A DNA stretch of 64,000 bases from Blastococcus sp. TF02A-30 (GTDB taxonomy: Bacteria > Actinomycetota > Actinomycetes > Mycobacteriales > Geodermatophilaceae). The notes beneath the pieces were generated by a model. The model was not told the origin of the DNA. It made no database searches and worked only from the letters and a program-made list of their open reading frames with translations. Below, piece by piece: positions 19,598 to 28,703 of the stretch. Position numbers and translations under genes: made by a program. Numbering within the stretch: the stretch's first letter is position 1; each line of letters opens with the position of its first letter. The DNA is taken from contig NZ_QOHJ01000005.1 in the NCBI RefSeq assembly GCF_003319185.1, positions 186,001 through 250,000 on the forward strand, given 5' to 3'.

Positions 19598-19935
19598 CGT
19601 CGTCCCTTCTGCGTCTTCCGGTACTCCGGTGGCCGGCTCCGCTGCCCGCCCCGGGTCGTGCTGGTGGGCCGGTTCCCCGCGGGGGGCGGATCGACGGCGC
19701 CGTACTTGACGACCACCAGGTAGATGGCCACTCCCAGGCCCAGGATGATGCCGACCAGGATGAAGAAGCGGGTCTCCAGCCAGCGGTCGAGCAGCCACCC
19801 GACCCCGCCCCACACGAGCATCCCCGAGAGCATGGTCCCGGTGATGCCCCAGCCGATGTCCGCCCCGGAGGGCTGACGGTCGGCGTCTGCGGCACGCGGT
19901 CGAGCGTCCCTGCGAGCAGGGCTGTTCTCGGCCAT
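19594..19935 (-). CDS. atpI: AtpZ/AtpI family ATP synthase accessory protein
   Basis: 113 residues. A polar N-terminus is followed by two membrane helices (GWGITGTMLSGMLVWGGVGWLLD and FFILVGIILGLGVAIYLVVV), then a basic C-terminal tail. Small two-helix proteins at this position assist c-ring assembly or Mg2+/Ca2+ uptake in other bacteria. The exact role here is unknown. ATG MAENSPARR is chosen; upstream in-frame extension would overlap the preceding gene. The stop is coupled to atpB. Confidence 0.8.
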   Translation of the reverse strand: MAENSPARRDARPRAADADRQPSGADIGWGITGTMLSGMLVWGGVGWLLDRWLETRFFILVGIILGLGVAIYLVVVKYGAVDPPPAGNRPTSTTRGGQRSRPPEYRKTQKGRR

Positions 19936-19951
19936 CACTCCGGACACTATC

Positions 19952-20446
19952 TCAGCCGCGCGACGCCGGGCTTTCCGGGTCCGGCGGGGAAGCGTCACGG
20001 CCGCTGGACGGGGCCTCGGCCGGTGCCGCGGGCGGGGGCACGTAGAACACCTGCCGCGTCCACACCCAGCGCATCTGGACCCCGCTCCACAGCAGCGCCC
20101 CGGCGATGACGGTCCAGGCGAGCACCAGCCGGTCCAGCCACCCGTCCTCGGGCAGCGAGCCGAGCAGGGCGAAGAGCACCAGCAGCTTGACCAGGAAGGT
20201 CCCGAGCGCGGCGGGCAGCGCGAGCGCGTCGTCGATGCCGCCCGCCCAGGCGATGACCACGCCCGACAGGACGAAGAACCCGGCGACCACGGCCGCGCCC
20301 ACGAGCACCGCCACCGCGCTCCCCCAGCCGCCCACGATGCCGGCCACCGGCGCCGCGACGGCCGTGGCCGCGGCGGTGACCAGGCTGCCGACGCGCAGGA
20401 ACCCCAGGTCCCAGGGCGCCGTGCTGCGCGGCGCGGGGGCGGTCAC
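19952..20446 (-). CDS. Four-helix membrane protein of atp operon (ATP synthase subunit I-like, Rv1303 position)
   Basis: 164 residues with four predicted membrane helices (around GSLVTAAATAVAAPVAGIVG, AVLVGAAVVAGFFVLSGVVI, LPAALGTFLVKLLVLFALLG and LVLAWTVIAGALLWSGVQM) and a Pro/Ala-rich cytoplasmic tail. The position between wecA and atpI/atpB matches the conserved membrane gene in mycobacteria, which is thought to be the ATP synthase I chain. The GTG start overlaps the wecA stop (GTGA). Two such accessory genes in tandem are normal in some actinobacteria. Confidence 0.75.
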   Translation of the reverse strand: MTAPAPRSTAPWDLGFLRVGSLVTAAATAVAAPVAGIVGGWGSAVAVLVGAAVVAGFFVLSGVVIAWAGGIDDALALPAALGTFLVKLLVLFALLGSLPEDGWLDRLVLAWTVIAGALLWSGVQMRWVWTRQVFYVPPPAAPAEAPSSGRDASPPDPESPASRG

Positions 20447-21684
20447 CGCAGCACCCGCCCGGCACGGGCCGCACGGGTGGTGCGGGTCGGCGTCCCCGCG
20501 GGCGGCCGGACGGCGCGCGCGGTCGGGTGGTCGGCCCGGCTGCGCTCCCGCTGGGCCTCCAGCTCGGCGGCGCGCGCCTCGCGGGCCGCGCGGCGGGCGC
20601 GCGGGCTCAGGACGACGACGACGCCGATCACCAGCAGCACGGCGATGACCACCAGCAGCTCGGCCCGGCCACCGGTGATCGACAGCGCCACGGAGCCCAT
20701 CGACAGCAGGGCCGCCCAGAAGTACATGACCAGCACCGCGCGCCGGTGCGAGTGGCCGATCGACAGCAGCCGGTGGTGCAGGTGCATCTTGTCGGGGGCG
20801 AACGGCGACCGCCCGCGCCTCGTCCGCCGGATGACCGCCATCACCAGGTCGATGAACGGGATGAAGAGCACCGCGATCGGCACCAGCAGCGGCAGCGTGA
20901 GGGGCAGCAGCGTGGCCGCGGAGTCGAAGGACTGCGGGTCCACCCCGCCGGTCGCGGTGACCGCGGCGGCGCTGAGCATCAGCCCGACCAGCATCGAGCC
21001 CGAGTCGCCCATGAAGATGCGCGCCGGGCTGAAGTTGTGCGGCAGGAAGCCCAGGCAGGCGCCCGCGAGGACCGCGGTGATCAGGGCGGGGGCGCTGGCG
21101 ACGTCGTCGTACCCGACGACGCCCAGGTGGTAGCTGTAGGCGAAGAACGCCAGGGCAGCGATGGCCGAGACGCCGGCGGCCAGCCCGTCCAGGCCGTCGA
21201 TGAAGTTGAGCGCGTTGACCACGAGGACGGTCAGCAGGATGGTCAGCGGCACGCCGACGTCGGGGCCCAGGGAGATCGTGCCGATGTCGGCCACCGGCAG
21301 GAACAGGAAGGCCAGCTGCACGCCCAGGAGCACCATGACGCCGGCCGCGGCGATCTGCCCCGTGAGCTTCGTCAGGGCGTCGAGGCCCCACTTGTCGTCG
21401 AGCACGCCGAGGGCGCAGATCAGGCCGCCGGCGACGAGCACCGCGTAGGTCTGCGAGTCGTCGAAGGTGCGCTGCAGGGCCGGCAGCCGGCTGGCCACGA
21501 GCACCGCCGTCACCACCCCGAGGTACATCGCGACGCCACCACCGCGCGGGGTCGGGATGACGTGCACGTCCCGCTCGCGGGGTGCGGCCATCATCCGGAA
21601 GCGGATGGCGAGCATCCGCACCACCGGGGTGGTGAGGAAGGTGACCAGCGCGGCGGTGAGCAGGACGACGGCGTACTCGCGCAT
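20443..21684 (-). CDS. wecA: Undecaprenyl/decaprenyl-phosphate GlcNAc-1-phosphate transferase (WecA, MraY family)
   Basis: 413 residues with about eleven membrane helices. It moves GlcNAc-1-phosphate to a polyprenyl phosphate, the first step of arabinogalactan-type linker or other wall glycan assembly. Motifs: the Mg-binding LGVLDDKWGLDALTK, then ALNFIDGLDGLAAGVS and MGDSGSMLVG, and the cytosolic loop DKMHLHHRLLSIGHSHR. The C-terminal tail of about 55 residues is basic. It stands first in the atp cluster as in mycobacteria. A terminator hairpin upstream separates it from tsaC. Confidence 0.92.
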   Translation of the reverse strand: MREYAVVLLTAALVTFLTTPVVRMLAIRFRMMAAPRERDVHVIPTPRGGGVAMYLGVVTAVLVASRLPALQRTFDDSQTYAVLVAGGLICALGVLDDKWGLDALTKLTGQIAAAGVMVLLGVQLAFLFLPVADIGTISLGPDVGVPLTILLTVLVVNALNFIDGLDGLAAGVSAIAALAFFAYSYHLGVVGYDDVASAPALITAVLAGACLGFLPHNFSPARIFMGDSGSMLVGLMLSAAAVTATGGVDPQSFDSAATLLPLTLPLLVPIAVLFIPFIDLVMAVIRRTRRGRSPFAPDKMHLHHRLLSIGHSHRRAVLVMYFWAALLSMGSVALSITGGRAELLVVIAVLLVIGVVVVLSPRARRAAREARAAELEAQRERSRADHPTARAVRPPAGTPTRTTRAARAGRVLR

Positions 21685-21760
21685 CCGGCTCAGCCGCCGG
21701 GGGTCGGCTCGGGGAGAGCGCCGGCGCGCAGCGTGCTCATCTCAGCCGCTCTCCAGTGAC

Positions 21761-21796
21761 GTGGGGACGCCGTGCGGTCGCGCGCGGCGTCCCCAC
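21761..21796 (-). terminator. Terminator hairpin after tsaC
   Basis: A perfect 12-bp stem (GTGGGGACGCCG and its complement) with a 12-base loop lies 54 bases past the tsaC stop. It separates the tsaC unit from wecA. Confidence 0.7.
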
Positions 21797-21849
21797 GGTA
21801 TCGCCCACCCCTGGGAGAACCCTGCTGACGACCCCGGGGCGGTGCCCGG

Positions 21850-22491
21850 TCAGTCGGTGATCTCGGGGACGACCTCGCGGAGGCGGTCGACCGGGACGGC
21901 GCCGACCCGCAGCACCCGCGGGGTGGGGGCGGTGCAGTCCACGATCGTGCTCGCCGCCGAGTCGGCCCGCGGCCCCCCGTCGAGCACCACGGTCGCGTGC
22001 TCGCCGAGCTGCTCGGCCGCCTCCTGCGCGGTCGTGGCGGCCGGCCGGCCCGAGCGGTTCGCGCTGGACACGGCCAGCGGCCCGGTCCGGCGCAGCAGGT
22101 CGCGGGTCAGCTCGTCGTCGGGCAGCCGCACGGCGACGGTCCCCTCCGCGTCACCGAGGTCCCACGCCAGGGACGGCGCGTGCTCCACGACGAGCGTGAG
22201 CCCACCCGGCCAGAACGCCTGGGCCAGCGCGGTGGCCGCGGGAGGGGTGCGCAGCACCAGGCCACCGAGGGTGGACGCCTCGCCGACGAGCACCGGGACC
22301 GGCATCCCCCGGCCACGGTTCTTCGCGGCGAGCAGCCCGGTCACCGCGTCGGGGCTGAAGGCGTCGGCGGCCACGCCGTAGACGGTGTCGGTGGGCAGCA
22401 GCACCAGCTCGCCCCGGCTGATCGCGGCGGCCGCGGCGTCCAGGCCGGCGGCGCGGGCGGCGGGGTCGGAGCAGTCGTAGATGTCGGCCAC
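21850..22491 (-). CDS. tsaC: L-threonylcarbamoyladenylate synthase (TsaC/Sua5/YwlC)
   Basis: 213 residues. It makes threonylcarbamoyl-AMP from threonine, bicarbonate and ATP for t6A37 modification of ANN-decoding tRNAs. The YrdC fold is shown by GELVLLPTDTVYGVAADAF, KNRGRGMPVPVLVG and VAVRLPDD, and SSANRSGRPAATTAQEA is the ATP/threonine-binding loop. There is no Sua5 C-terminal domain, so this is the short form. GTG start. In mycobacteria it directly follows prmC. Here a Ser/Thr kinase gene lies between. Confidence 0.92.
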   Translation of the reverse strand: MADIYDCSDPAARAAGLDAAAAAISRGELVLLPTDTVYGVAADAFSPDAVTGLLAAKNRGRGMPVPVLVGEASTLGGLVLRTPPAATALAQAFWPGGLTLVVEHAPSLAWDLGDAEGTVAVRLPDDELTRDLLRRTGPLAVSSANRSGRPAATTAQEAAEQLGEHATVVLDGGPRADSAASTIVDCTAPTPRVLRVGAVPVDRLREVVPEITD

Positions 22492-22537
22492 GGGTCAGGA
22501 GTCTCGCACCGGCGCCGGCAGGGACCACCGGCCGGTG

Positions 22538-23929
22538 TCAGTCGTCGCCGTCCTCGTCGCCCCGGTCCCGCCCGTTGCCGTTCCCGCGCCCCCCGTCGTC
22601 GTCCTTGCCGTTGCCGTTGCCGTTTCCCCCGCCGTCATCGGCCGGTGCGGGCGCGGGAGCCGGGGCCGGCACCGGGGGAACGGCGTACTCGAGCCGGACC
22701 GGGCTGCCGGGCGCCAGGGTCCCCACCGGCGCCACGGCGGTCACCTGCCCGGCCGGCACCGCGCCGGTCTCGACCGCGACCAGCTCGACGGTCAGGCCCG
22801 CGCCGATCAGCTCGGCCTGGACGTCGCGGACGGGCCGGCCCAGGTATGCCTCCGCGACGACGTCGACCCCCTCGGGCGCGCTGCTGGTCGTCGGGGCCGG
22901 ATCGGTGGTCCCGGTGCCCGGGTCCTCCCCCGTCATCGCGGTGACCGCGCCGACGACGGCGACGACGGCGATCAGCGCGGCCAGGGCGGCGAGCACCGGC
23001 CGGCGCCGTCGGGGCGACGCTGCCGCGGCACCCGGAGCGGCCGGCGGCAGAGCCGGCAGCACCGCGGTGGGGGGCGGTCCGAGCCGGGTGGTGGAGGTCC
23101 CGGCGACCAGCCGCTCGACGGCGTCGCGCAGCGCCGCGCCGTCCGGGAAGCGGATCGCCGGGTCCTTGGCCATGGCCCGCTCCACCAGCGCCCGCACGGC
23201 GGGCGGGACGTCGGCCGGCAGGGGCGGCGGGACGTCGCGGAGGTGCATGACCGCGATCTGCACGGCGCTCTCGCCCTCGAACGCCCGCCGTCCGGCCAGG
23301 CACTCGTAGCCCACGGCGCCGAGGGCGTACACGTCGCTGGCCGGTCCGGCCGGCTGCCCGCCGGCCTGCTCCGGGGACAGGTAGTGCGCGGTGCCGACGA
23401 CCTGACCCGTGCGCGTGACGGCGGCGCTCGAGGTGGAGCGGGCGATGCCGAAGTCGGTGAGCTTCACCGCGCCACCGCGGCCGACGAGGAGGTTGGCCGG
23501 CTTGATGTCGCGGTGCACCACCCCGGCGGCGTGCGCGGCGGCGAGCCCGTCGGCCGCCTGGCGCAGCACGTCCAGCGTGCGGGCGACGTCGAGCCGCCCC
23601 TCCCGGCGGAGCACGTCGGCGAGGGACTCCCCCTCGACCAGCTCCATCACGAGGTAGGCGACCGGTGGTGCGCCGGCGTGCGGGCGCACCTCGCCGTAGT
23701 CGAACACCGCGGCGATGTGCGGATGCGTCAGAAGGGCCGCGTGCTGCGCCTCGGCCCGGAAGCGGGCCAGGAACTCCGGGTCGCCGGCGAACTGGTCGCG
23801 CAGCACCTTGACCGCGACCGGCCGGTCCAGGAGCGTGTCCCGGCCCCGCCACACCTGGCCCATGCCGCCGCCGGCGATCAGGGACGTGAGCTCGTAGCGG
23901 TTCCCGAGCAGACCGGTCTGCGGCCCCAC
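22538..23929 (-). CDS. PknB-like membrane Ser/Thr protein kinase with one PASTA domain
   Basis: 463 residues. The kinase domain (11-270) has the glycine loop IAGGGMGQVWRG, Lys41, HRD at 139-141, DFG at 159-161 and the activation loop to SPEQAGG. It is therefore an active Hanks-type kinase. A Pro-rich linker leads to one membrane helix (RRRRPVLAALAALIAVVAVVG), then a single extracellular PASTA domain (about 350-410) and a low-complexity tail of Pro/Ala then Gly/Asn/Asp repeats. PASTA domains sense muropeptides or lipid II, so a role in wall growth is likely. The GTG start has a GAGGAGG site. It sits 24 bases after prmC. Confidence 0.95.
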   Translation of the reverse strand: MGPQTGLLGNRYELTSLIAGGGMGQVWRGRDTLLDRPVAVKVLRDQFAGDPEFLARFRAEAQHAALLTHPHIAAVFDYGEVRPHAGAPPVAYLVMELVEGESLADVLRREGRLDVARTLDVLRQAADGLAAAHAAGVVHRDIKPANLLVGRGGAVKLTDFGIARSTSSAAVTRTGQVVGTAHYLSPEQAGGQPAGPASDVYALGAVGYECLAGRRAFEGESAVQIAVMHLRDVPPPLPADVPPAVRALVERAMAKDPAIRFPDGAALRDAVERLVAGTSTTRLGPPPTAVLPALPPAAPGAAAASPRRRRPVLAALAALIAVVAVVGAVTAMTGEDPGTGTTDPAPTTSSAPEGVDVVAEAYLGRPVRDVQAELIGAGLTVELVAVETGAVPAGQVTAVAPVGTLAPGSPVRLEYAVPPVPAPAPAPAPADDGGGNGNGNGKDDDGGRGNGNGRDRGDEDGDD

Positions 23930-23953
23930 TCCTCCTCCTCGCTACCCGTGCGG

Positions 23954-24808
23954 TCAGCCGCGCCGGGCGGTGGTGAACCGCGGGCGGCCGGCCAGGTCCG
24001 GGTGGTCCTCGACGTCGGTGAAGCTGCCGTGCGACCGGACCACCGCGGGCAGCGCCGTCCCCTGCTGGTCGGCGTGCTCGATGCCCAGCCAGCCACCGGG
24101 GCGCAGCAGCCGGGCCGCCGTCCCGAGCAGCCCGCGGACGACGTCGAGCCCGTCGGGGCCGCCCCACAACGCCAGCGGCGGGTCGTGGTCGGCGACCTCG
24201 CGGGGCACGGTCGCGCCGTCGGGCACGTACGGCGGGTTGGAGACGACGACGTCGACCCGCCCCTCCAGCTCGGACAGCAGCGCCGGGTCGGTCATGTCGC
24301 CGGCGACGACGCCGACCGGGGTGTCGCCGGCACCGACCCTGGCCAGCGCGTTGTGGCGCGTCCAGGCGATCGCGCCCGGGTCGCGCTCGACGGCGGTGAC
24401 GCGGGCCCCCGGGTGCTCGTGGGCGATCGACAGCGCGATGGCGCCGGAGCCGCTGCCCAGGTCCACGACGATCGGCCCGGAGAGCCCGTCGAGGCGCTGC
24501 AGCGCCCAGTCCACGAGCAGCTCGGTCTCCGGCCGCGGCACGAAGACCCCCGGCCCGACCGCGAGCTCCAGGTGGCGGAACGCGGCCCGCCCGGTGAGGT
24601 GCTGCAGCGGCACCCGGTCGGCCCGCTGGCCGAGCAGCGCGGCGAAGCGGGCGGCGGCGTCGTCGTCCACGTCGGCGAGCGTCAGCAGGGCGGTGCGCGA
24701 GGTGCCGAGGACGTGGGCCAGGAGCAGCTCGGCGTCCACGCGCGGCGACTCGACGCCGGCCTCGGCCAGGGTCCGGGCGGCGTCGGCGAGCAGCGTGCGC
24801 GGGTTCAG
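23954..24808 (-). CDS. prmC: Release factor glutamine methyltransferase PrmC (HemK)
   Basis: 284 residues. PrmC methylates the GGQ glutamine of release factors RF1 and RF2. The SAM motif is [16 protein letters not shown], and the catalytic NPPY is in [12 protein letters not shown]. The N-terminal helical domain starts [18 protein letters not shown]. No ATG, GTG or TTG is available in frame near this point. The best start is CTG at 24808, whose bases overlap the prfA stop as CTGA, giving LNPRTLL. The downstream GTG would cut the N-domain. It lies directly after its substrate gene prfA, as in many bacteria. Confidence 0.93.
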   Translation of the reverse strand: MNPRTLLADAARTLAEAGVESPRVDAELLLAHVLGTSRTALLTLADVDDDAAARFAALLGQRADRVPLQHLTGRAAFRHLELAVGPGVFVPRPETELLVDWALQRLDGLSGPIVVDLGSGSGAIALSIAHEHPGARVTAVERDPGAIAWTRHNALARVGAGDTPVGVVAGDMTDPALLSELEGRVDVVVSNPPYVPDGATVPREVADHDPPLALWGGPDGLDVVRGLLGTAARLLRPGGWLGIEHADQQGTALPAVVRSHGSFTDVEDHPDLAGRPRFTTARRG

Positions 24809-25884
24809 GAGCCGGCCGCCAGCAGCTCGGCGGTGTGCGCCTGGCTGAGCGCGTCGATCACCGCGTCGAGGTCGCCGTCCAGCACCTGGTCGAGGTTGTG
24901 CGACTTGTAGCCGACCCGGTGGTCGGAGATCCGGTTCTCCGGGAAGTTGTAGGTGCGCACCCGCTCGCTGCGGTCGACGGTGCGGACCTGGCTGCGCCGC
25001 TGGTCGCTCGCCGTCGCGGCGGCCTCCTCGCGGGCGGCGGCCAGCAGCCGGGAGCGCAGCACGCGCAGCGCCGACTCCTTGTTCTGCAGCTGGCTCTTCT
25101 CGTTCTGCGAGCTGACCACGATGCCGGTCGGCACGTGCGTGATGCGGACGGCGGAGTCGGTGGTGTTCACGCTCTGCCCGCCGGGCCCGGACGACCGGAA
25201 GACGTCGATGCGCAGGTCGTTGGGGTCGACCGTCACGTCGACCTCCTCGGCCTCGGGCAGCACCAGGACGCCCGCCGCGGAGGTGTGGATGCGGCCCTGG
25301 CTCTCGGTCGCCGGCACGCGCTGGACGCGGTGCACACCGCCCTCGAACTTCAGCCGGGACCAGATGCCCTCGTCGGTGCGCGACTTGATGGCGACGGCGA
25401 CGTCCTTGTAGCCGCCCAGCTCGGCGTCGACGGCGTCGAGCACCTCGGTGGCCCAGCCGCGGCGCTCGGCGTAGCGCAGGTACATGCGCAGCAGGTCGCC
25501 GGCGAACAGCGCGGACTCCGCGCCACCCTCCCCCGCCTTGATCTCGAGGATGACGTCCTTGTCGTCGTCGGGGTCCTTGGGCAGCAGCAGCTCGCGGAGG
25601 CGGTCCTCCAGCTGCGGGATGCGCTGCTCCAGGCCCGCGGCCTCCTCCCGGAAGGAGGAGTCCTCGGCGGCCAGCTCCCGGGCGGTGGCCAGGTCGCCGC
25701 GTGCCTCCTCCAGCGCGCGGGCGGTCTCCACGAGCGGGGCGAGCTGGGCGTAGCGGCGGCCCAGCCGGCGGGCGCGGGACTGGTCGGCGTGCACCGCCGG
25801 GTCGGCCAGCTCGGCCTCCAGCGCGGCGTGCTCGGCCAGCAGCACGGCCAGCCGGTCGGGCGCGGCGGTGTCGGTGCTGCTCAT
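24805..25884 (-). CDS. prfA: Peptide chain release factor 1
   Basis: 359 residues. RF1 recognises UAA and UAG. The catalytic GGQ is in [14 protein letters not shown], and the stop-codon tripeptide PAT is in [10 protein letters not shown], which identifies RF1 rather than RF2. The domain-1 coiled region is Ala/Glu/Arg-rich. The ATG at [10 protein letters not shown] is chosen for its GAGAGG ribosome site 6 bases upstream. A longer frame would translate the palindromic repeats. The stop overlaps the prmC start. Confidence 0.98.
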   Translation of the reverse strand: MSSTDTAAPDRLAVLLAEHAALEAELADPAVHADQSRARRLGRRYAQLAPLVETARALEEARGDLATARELAAEDSSFREEAAGLEQRIPQLEDRLRELLLPKDPDDDKDVILEIKAGEGGAESALFAGDLLRMYLRYAERRGWATEVLDAVDAELGGYKDVAVAIKSRTDEGIWSRLKFEGGVHRVQRVPATESQGRIHTSAAGVLVLPEAEEVDVTVDPNDLRIDVFRSSGPGGQSVNTTDSAVRITHVPTGIVVSSQNEKSQLQNKESALRVLRSRLLAAAREEAAATASDQRRSQVRTVDRSERVRTYNFPENRISDHRVGYKSHNLDQVLDGDLDAVIDALSQAHTAELLAAGS

Positions 25885-25901
25885 CGGGGACCTCTCGACC
25901 C

Positions 25902-25921
25902 AGCTTTCGGTACCGAAAGCT
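25902..25921. repeat. Perfect 20-bp palindrome upstream of prfA (copy 1)
   Basis: AGCTTTCGGTACCGAAAGCT, identical on both strands. It lies 18 bases before the prfA ATG, on the prfA side of the rpmE terminator. It is more AT-rich than its surroundings. It could be an operator, a hairpin, or a dispersed palindromic repeat. Confidence 0.75.
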
Positions 25922-25934
25922 GCGGGTGTGCGGG

Positions 25935-25954
25935 AGCTTTCTGTACCGAAAGCT
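25935..25954. repeat. Near-perfect 20-bp palindrome upstream of prfA (copy 2)
   Basis: AGCTTTCTGTACCGAAAGCT differs from copy 1 by one base. The centres are 33 bases apart, close to three helical turns, so both sites face the same side of DNA. Confidence 0.75.
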
Positions 25955-25976
25955 CGCGTGGGGCGGACATGACGAC

Positions 25977-26009
25977 GGCGCCCGTCCCACACGAGGTGGG
26001 ACGGGCGCC
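25977..26009 (-). terminator. Terminator hairpin after rpmE
   Basis: A perfect 14-bp stem, arms 25977-25990 and 25996-26009, with a 5-base loop starts 10 bases past the rpmE stop. It separates rpmE from prfA. Confidence 0.78.
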
Positions 26010-26019
26010 GTCGGAGGTG

Positions 26020-26250
26020 CTACTTCTCGGCGCCGGCGCCGGCAGCGCGCTTGCCGAACCGCTTCTCGAAGCGGGCGACGCGGCCACCGGTGTCGAGGAT
26101 GCGCTGCTTGCCGGTGTAGAAGGGGTGGCAGGCGGAGCACGTCTCGACGGTCAGCTGACCGGTCGGGCTGGTGCTGCGGGTGGTGAAGGTGTTGCCGCAG
26201 CCGCAGGTCACGGTGGTGACGTTGTAGGCCGGGTGGATGTCGGGCTTCAT
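26020..26250 (-). CDS. rpmE: 50S ribosomal protein L31, zinc-binding type
   Basis: 76 residues. [10 protein letters not shown] begins the protein. Four cysteines (C16, C18, C38, C41; CGC and CSAC) make it the zinc-containing C+ form, which serves as a zinc store and is usually replaced by a C- paralogue when zinc is scarce. [20 protein letters not shown] is the family signature. The ATG is preceded by AGAGG. It lies between rho and prfA as in mycobacteria, with its own terminator. Confidence 0.97.
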   Translation of the reverse strand: MKPDIHPAYNVTTVTCGCGNTFTTRSTSPTGQLTVETCSACHPFYTGKQRILDTGGRVARFEKRFGKRAAGAGAEK

Positions 26251-26384
26251 GGCTGCTGCCTCTTCTACGAAGTCTGTGTCGTTCAGTGCTGTGAACGCCG
26301 GGGACCGGACGGCTATTTCCGGCCGCGCCAGCGGGGCTCGGCCGACCAGTCTCCCAGATCGGGGGACCGGCCGGCCGCCCAGGG

Positions 26385-28487
26385 TCATTCCTGGCCGGGG
26401 CCCAGCGTGGTCTTCTGGATCTGCATGAGGAACTCGACGTTGTTGCGGGTCTTCTTCAGCTTGTCGAGCAGCAGCTCCAGCGCCTGCTGCGGCTCGAGCG
26501 CGGCGAGCACCCGGCGCAGCTTGATGACGATGGCCAGCTCGTCGGGCGACATGAGGATCTCCTCCTTGCGCGTGCCCGACGCGTTGACGTCGACGGCCGG
26601 GAAGACCCGCTTGTCCGCCAGCCGGCGGTCGAGCTTGATCTCCGCGTTCCCGGTGCCCTTGAACTCCTCGAAGATGACCGTGTCCATCGTGGAGCCGGTC
26701 TCGACCAGCGCCGAGGCGATGATCGTGAGCGAGCCGCCGTTCTCGATGTTGCGCGCGGCGCCGAGGAAGCGCTTGGGCGGGTAGAGCGCCGTGGAGTCGA
26801 CACCACCGGAGAGGATGCGCCCGCTGGCGGGGGCCGCCAGGTTGTAGGCGCGGCCCAGGCGGGTGATCGAGTCCAGCAGGACGACGACGTCGTGGCCCAT
26901 CTCGACCAGGCGCTTGGCCCGCTCGATGGAGAGCTCGGCGACCGTGGTGTGGTCCGACGGCGGCCGGTCGAAGGTCGAGGCGATGACCTCACCCTTCACC
27001 GAGCGCTGCATGTCGGTGACCTCTTCGGGGCGCTCGTCGACGAGGACGACCATGAGGTGGCACTCGGGGTTGTTCTTCGTGATCGCGTTGGCGATCGACT
27101 GCAGCACCATCGTCTTGCCGGCCTTGGGCGGCGAGACGATCAGCGCGCGCTGGCCCTTGCCGATCGGCATGACCAGGTCGATGACGCGGGTGGTCAGCAG
27201 GTGCGGCTCGGTCTCCAGCCGCAGGCGGTCCTGCGGGTAGAGCGGGGTCAGCTTGGTGAACTCCGGGCGGTTCCGCGCCTGCTCCGGGTCCAGCCCGTTG
27301 ACCGTGTCGAGGCGGACCAGCGCGTTGTACTTGTCCTTGCGCTCGCCCTCGCGGGGCTGGCGGACGGCGCCGGTGATGGCGTCACCGCGGCGCAGCCCGT
27401 GCTTGCGCACCTGCGACAGCGACACGTAGACGTCGTTCGGGCCGGTCAGGTAGCCCGACGTGCGGACGAACGCGTAGTTGTCGAGCACGTCGAGGATGCC
27501 GGCGACGGGCAGCAGGACGTCGTCCTCGCTGACGGTCGGCTCGCCCTGGTCGAAGCGGTCGCGACCGCCGGCGTTGCGCCGGTTGCGGTCGCGGTAGCGG
27601 CGGCCCCGGCGGCCGCGGCCGCCCTCGAAGTCGTCGTCGTCCTCGTCGTCCCGGACGTCGTTGCGGCCGTCGGTCCGGCCGCGCTCGTCGGTGCGGTTGC
27701 GGGCCTCCTGCCGGCCGCCGCGGTCGCGGTTGCCGTCAGGACCCCGGTTGCCGTCGCGGTTCTGGCCGTCGCGGGCCTGACCGTCGCGGTTCTGGCCGTC
27801 GCGGCCCTGACCGTCGCGGTTCTGGCCGTCGCGGCCCTGACCGTCACGGGCCTGACCGTCACGAGCCTGACCGTCGCGGTTCTGACCGTCACGCGCCTGG
27901 CCGTCGCGGTTGCCGCGCTCGGCGCGGTCGGCGCCGTCCCGGTCGCCGCGGTTGCGGTTGCGGTCGCGGTTGCGCTGCGGGCGGTCGCCGTCCTGCTGCT
28001 CGCCGTCGCGCTGCTCGGTCTCGGCCGGAGCGGAGGCGGCCGGCGCCTCGACGGCCGGCTCGGCGGCGGGCTGGGCGTCGGGGGTCGGCGACCCGGCCGG
28101 GCGGCTGGCGCCGCGCCGGGTGCGGGTCGGCGCGGCGGTCACGGGGCCGCCGTTGGCGCCTCCGGTGATCGGGGCCTCGAGCGGCGCCGCGGTCGCGGCG
28201 ACGCCACGGGCGTCGTCGGCGGCGTCGTCCTGCTTCTCGGCGCGCGGCGCGGGGGCGGCTGCGCCCTCGCCCACCTGGCGCGCGGAGATGGCGGCGACGA
28301 GGTCGCCCTTGCGCATGCGGGCGGTGCCGGCGATGCCGAGTTCGGCCGCGAGGCGCTGCAGCTCGGGCAGCAGCATCCCGGACAGCCCGTTGCCGCGGCG
28401 GCGGGGGCGACCCGCCGACCCAGAAGCGGCAGCTGCCTCGTCCGGACCGGCGGCGCCGGTCTCGACGAGGTCGGTGGTTTCACTCAC
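26385..28487 (-). CDS. rho: Transcription termination factor Rho with long RDGQ-repeat insertion
   Basis: 700 residues versus 419 in E. coli. The Rho N-terminal helical domain is [14 protein letters not shown]. An insertion of about 250 residues follows, first Ala/Pro-rich, then eleven pentapeptide units of (N/A/G)RDGQ type, then Arg/Asp-rich sequence. The RNA-binding cold-shock domain begins near [19 protein letters not shown]. The ATPase domain has [12 protein letters not shown] (P-loop), [15 protein letters not shown] (Walker B) and SGGVDSTAL (R-loop region). Such insertions in actinobacterial Rho aid RNA binding. GTG start. The 180-base leader has a good promoter and a small hairpin. Confidence 0.97.
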   Translation of the reverse strand: MSETTDLVETGAAGPDEAAAASGSAGRPRRRGNGLSGMLLPELQRLAAELGIAGTARMRKGDLVAAISARQVGEGAAAPAPRAEKQDDAADDARGVAATAAPLEAPITGGANGGPVTAAPTRTRRGASRPAGSPTPDAQPAAEPAVEAPAASAPAETEQRDGEQQDGDRPQRNRDRNRNRGDRDGADRAERGNRDGQARDGQNRDGQARDGQARDGQGRDGQNRDGQGRDGQNRDGQARDGQNRDGNRGPDGNRDRGGRQEARNRTDERGRTDGRNDVRDDEDDDDFEGGRGRRGRRYRDRNRRNAGGRDRFDQGEPTVSEDDVLLPVAGILDVLDNYAFVRTSGYLTGPNDVYVSLSQVRKHGLRRGDAITGAVRQPREGERKDKYNALVRLDTVNGLDPEQARNRPEFTKLTPLYPQDRLRLETEPHLLTTRVIDLVMPIGKGQRALIVSPPKAGKTMVLQSIANAITKNNPECHLMVVLVDERPEEVTDMQRSVKGEVIASTFDRPPSDHTTVAELSIERAKRLVEMGHDVVVLLDSITRLGRAYNLAAPASGRILSGGVDSTALYPPKRFLGAARNIENGGSLTIIASALVETGSTMDTVIFEEFKGTGNAEIKLDRRLADKRVFPAVDVNASGTRKEEILMSPDELAIVIKLRRVLAALEPQQALELLLDKLKKTRNNVEFLMQIQKTTLGPGQE
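27747..27911 (-). repeat. 15-bp minisatellite inside rho, eleven units
   Basis: Eleven in-frame 15-base units encode [10 protein letters not shown] or GRDGQ (last unit NRDGN). The third bases vary slightly, so the array is old but still able to slip in whole codons. Confidence 0.85.
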
Positions 28488-28510
28488 GTACAGGTCCTTC
28501 CCTGCGGTGA

Positions 28511-28530
28511 CCTGCGCGTTCCAGCGCAGG
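28511..28530 (-). promoter_or_regulatory. Hairpin in rho leader
   Basis: A 7-bp stem CCTGCGC/GCGCAGG with a 6-base loop lies 23 bases before the rho start. Possible attenuation; weak evidence. Confidence 0.35.
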
Positions 28531-28674
28531 GGGTCCCCGGTCCCCGTCGCTTCCGGCCCGGGGGCGGGAAAGGAGGGGGAACAGGTCGAGAGATGCGGGG
28601 CGGATCAGCGGCGAAGAGAGATCGTCTGCTTCGGCCCCGCGCGAGGCTCGCCCGAGTGGGCGGCTACGCCGATG

Positions 28675-28703
28675 AGCCTAGACGCAGCTCACAGGCCAGA
28701 CAA
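28675..28703 (-). promoter_or_regulatory. Sigma-A type promoter of rho
   Basis: On the minus strand TTGTCT (28698-28703) and TAGGCT (28675-28680) are separated by exactly 17 bases. Start of transcription would be near 28668, giving a leader of about 180 bases. Confidence 0.6.

Noticed and set aside
27747..27911. Possible CRISPR-like array in rho
   Set aside because: Units are 15 bases, contiguous, in frame with rho and without spacers.
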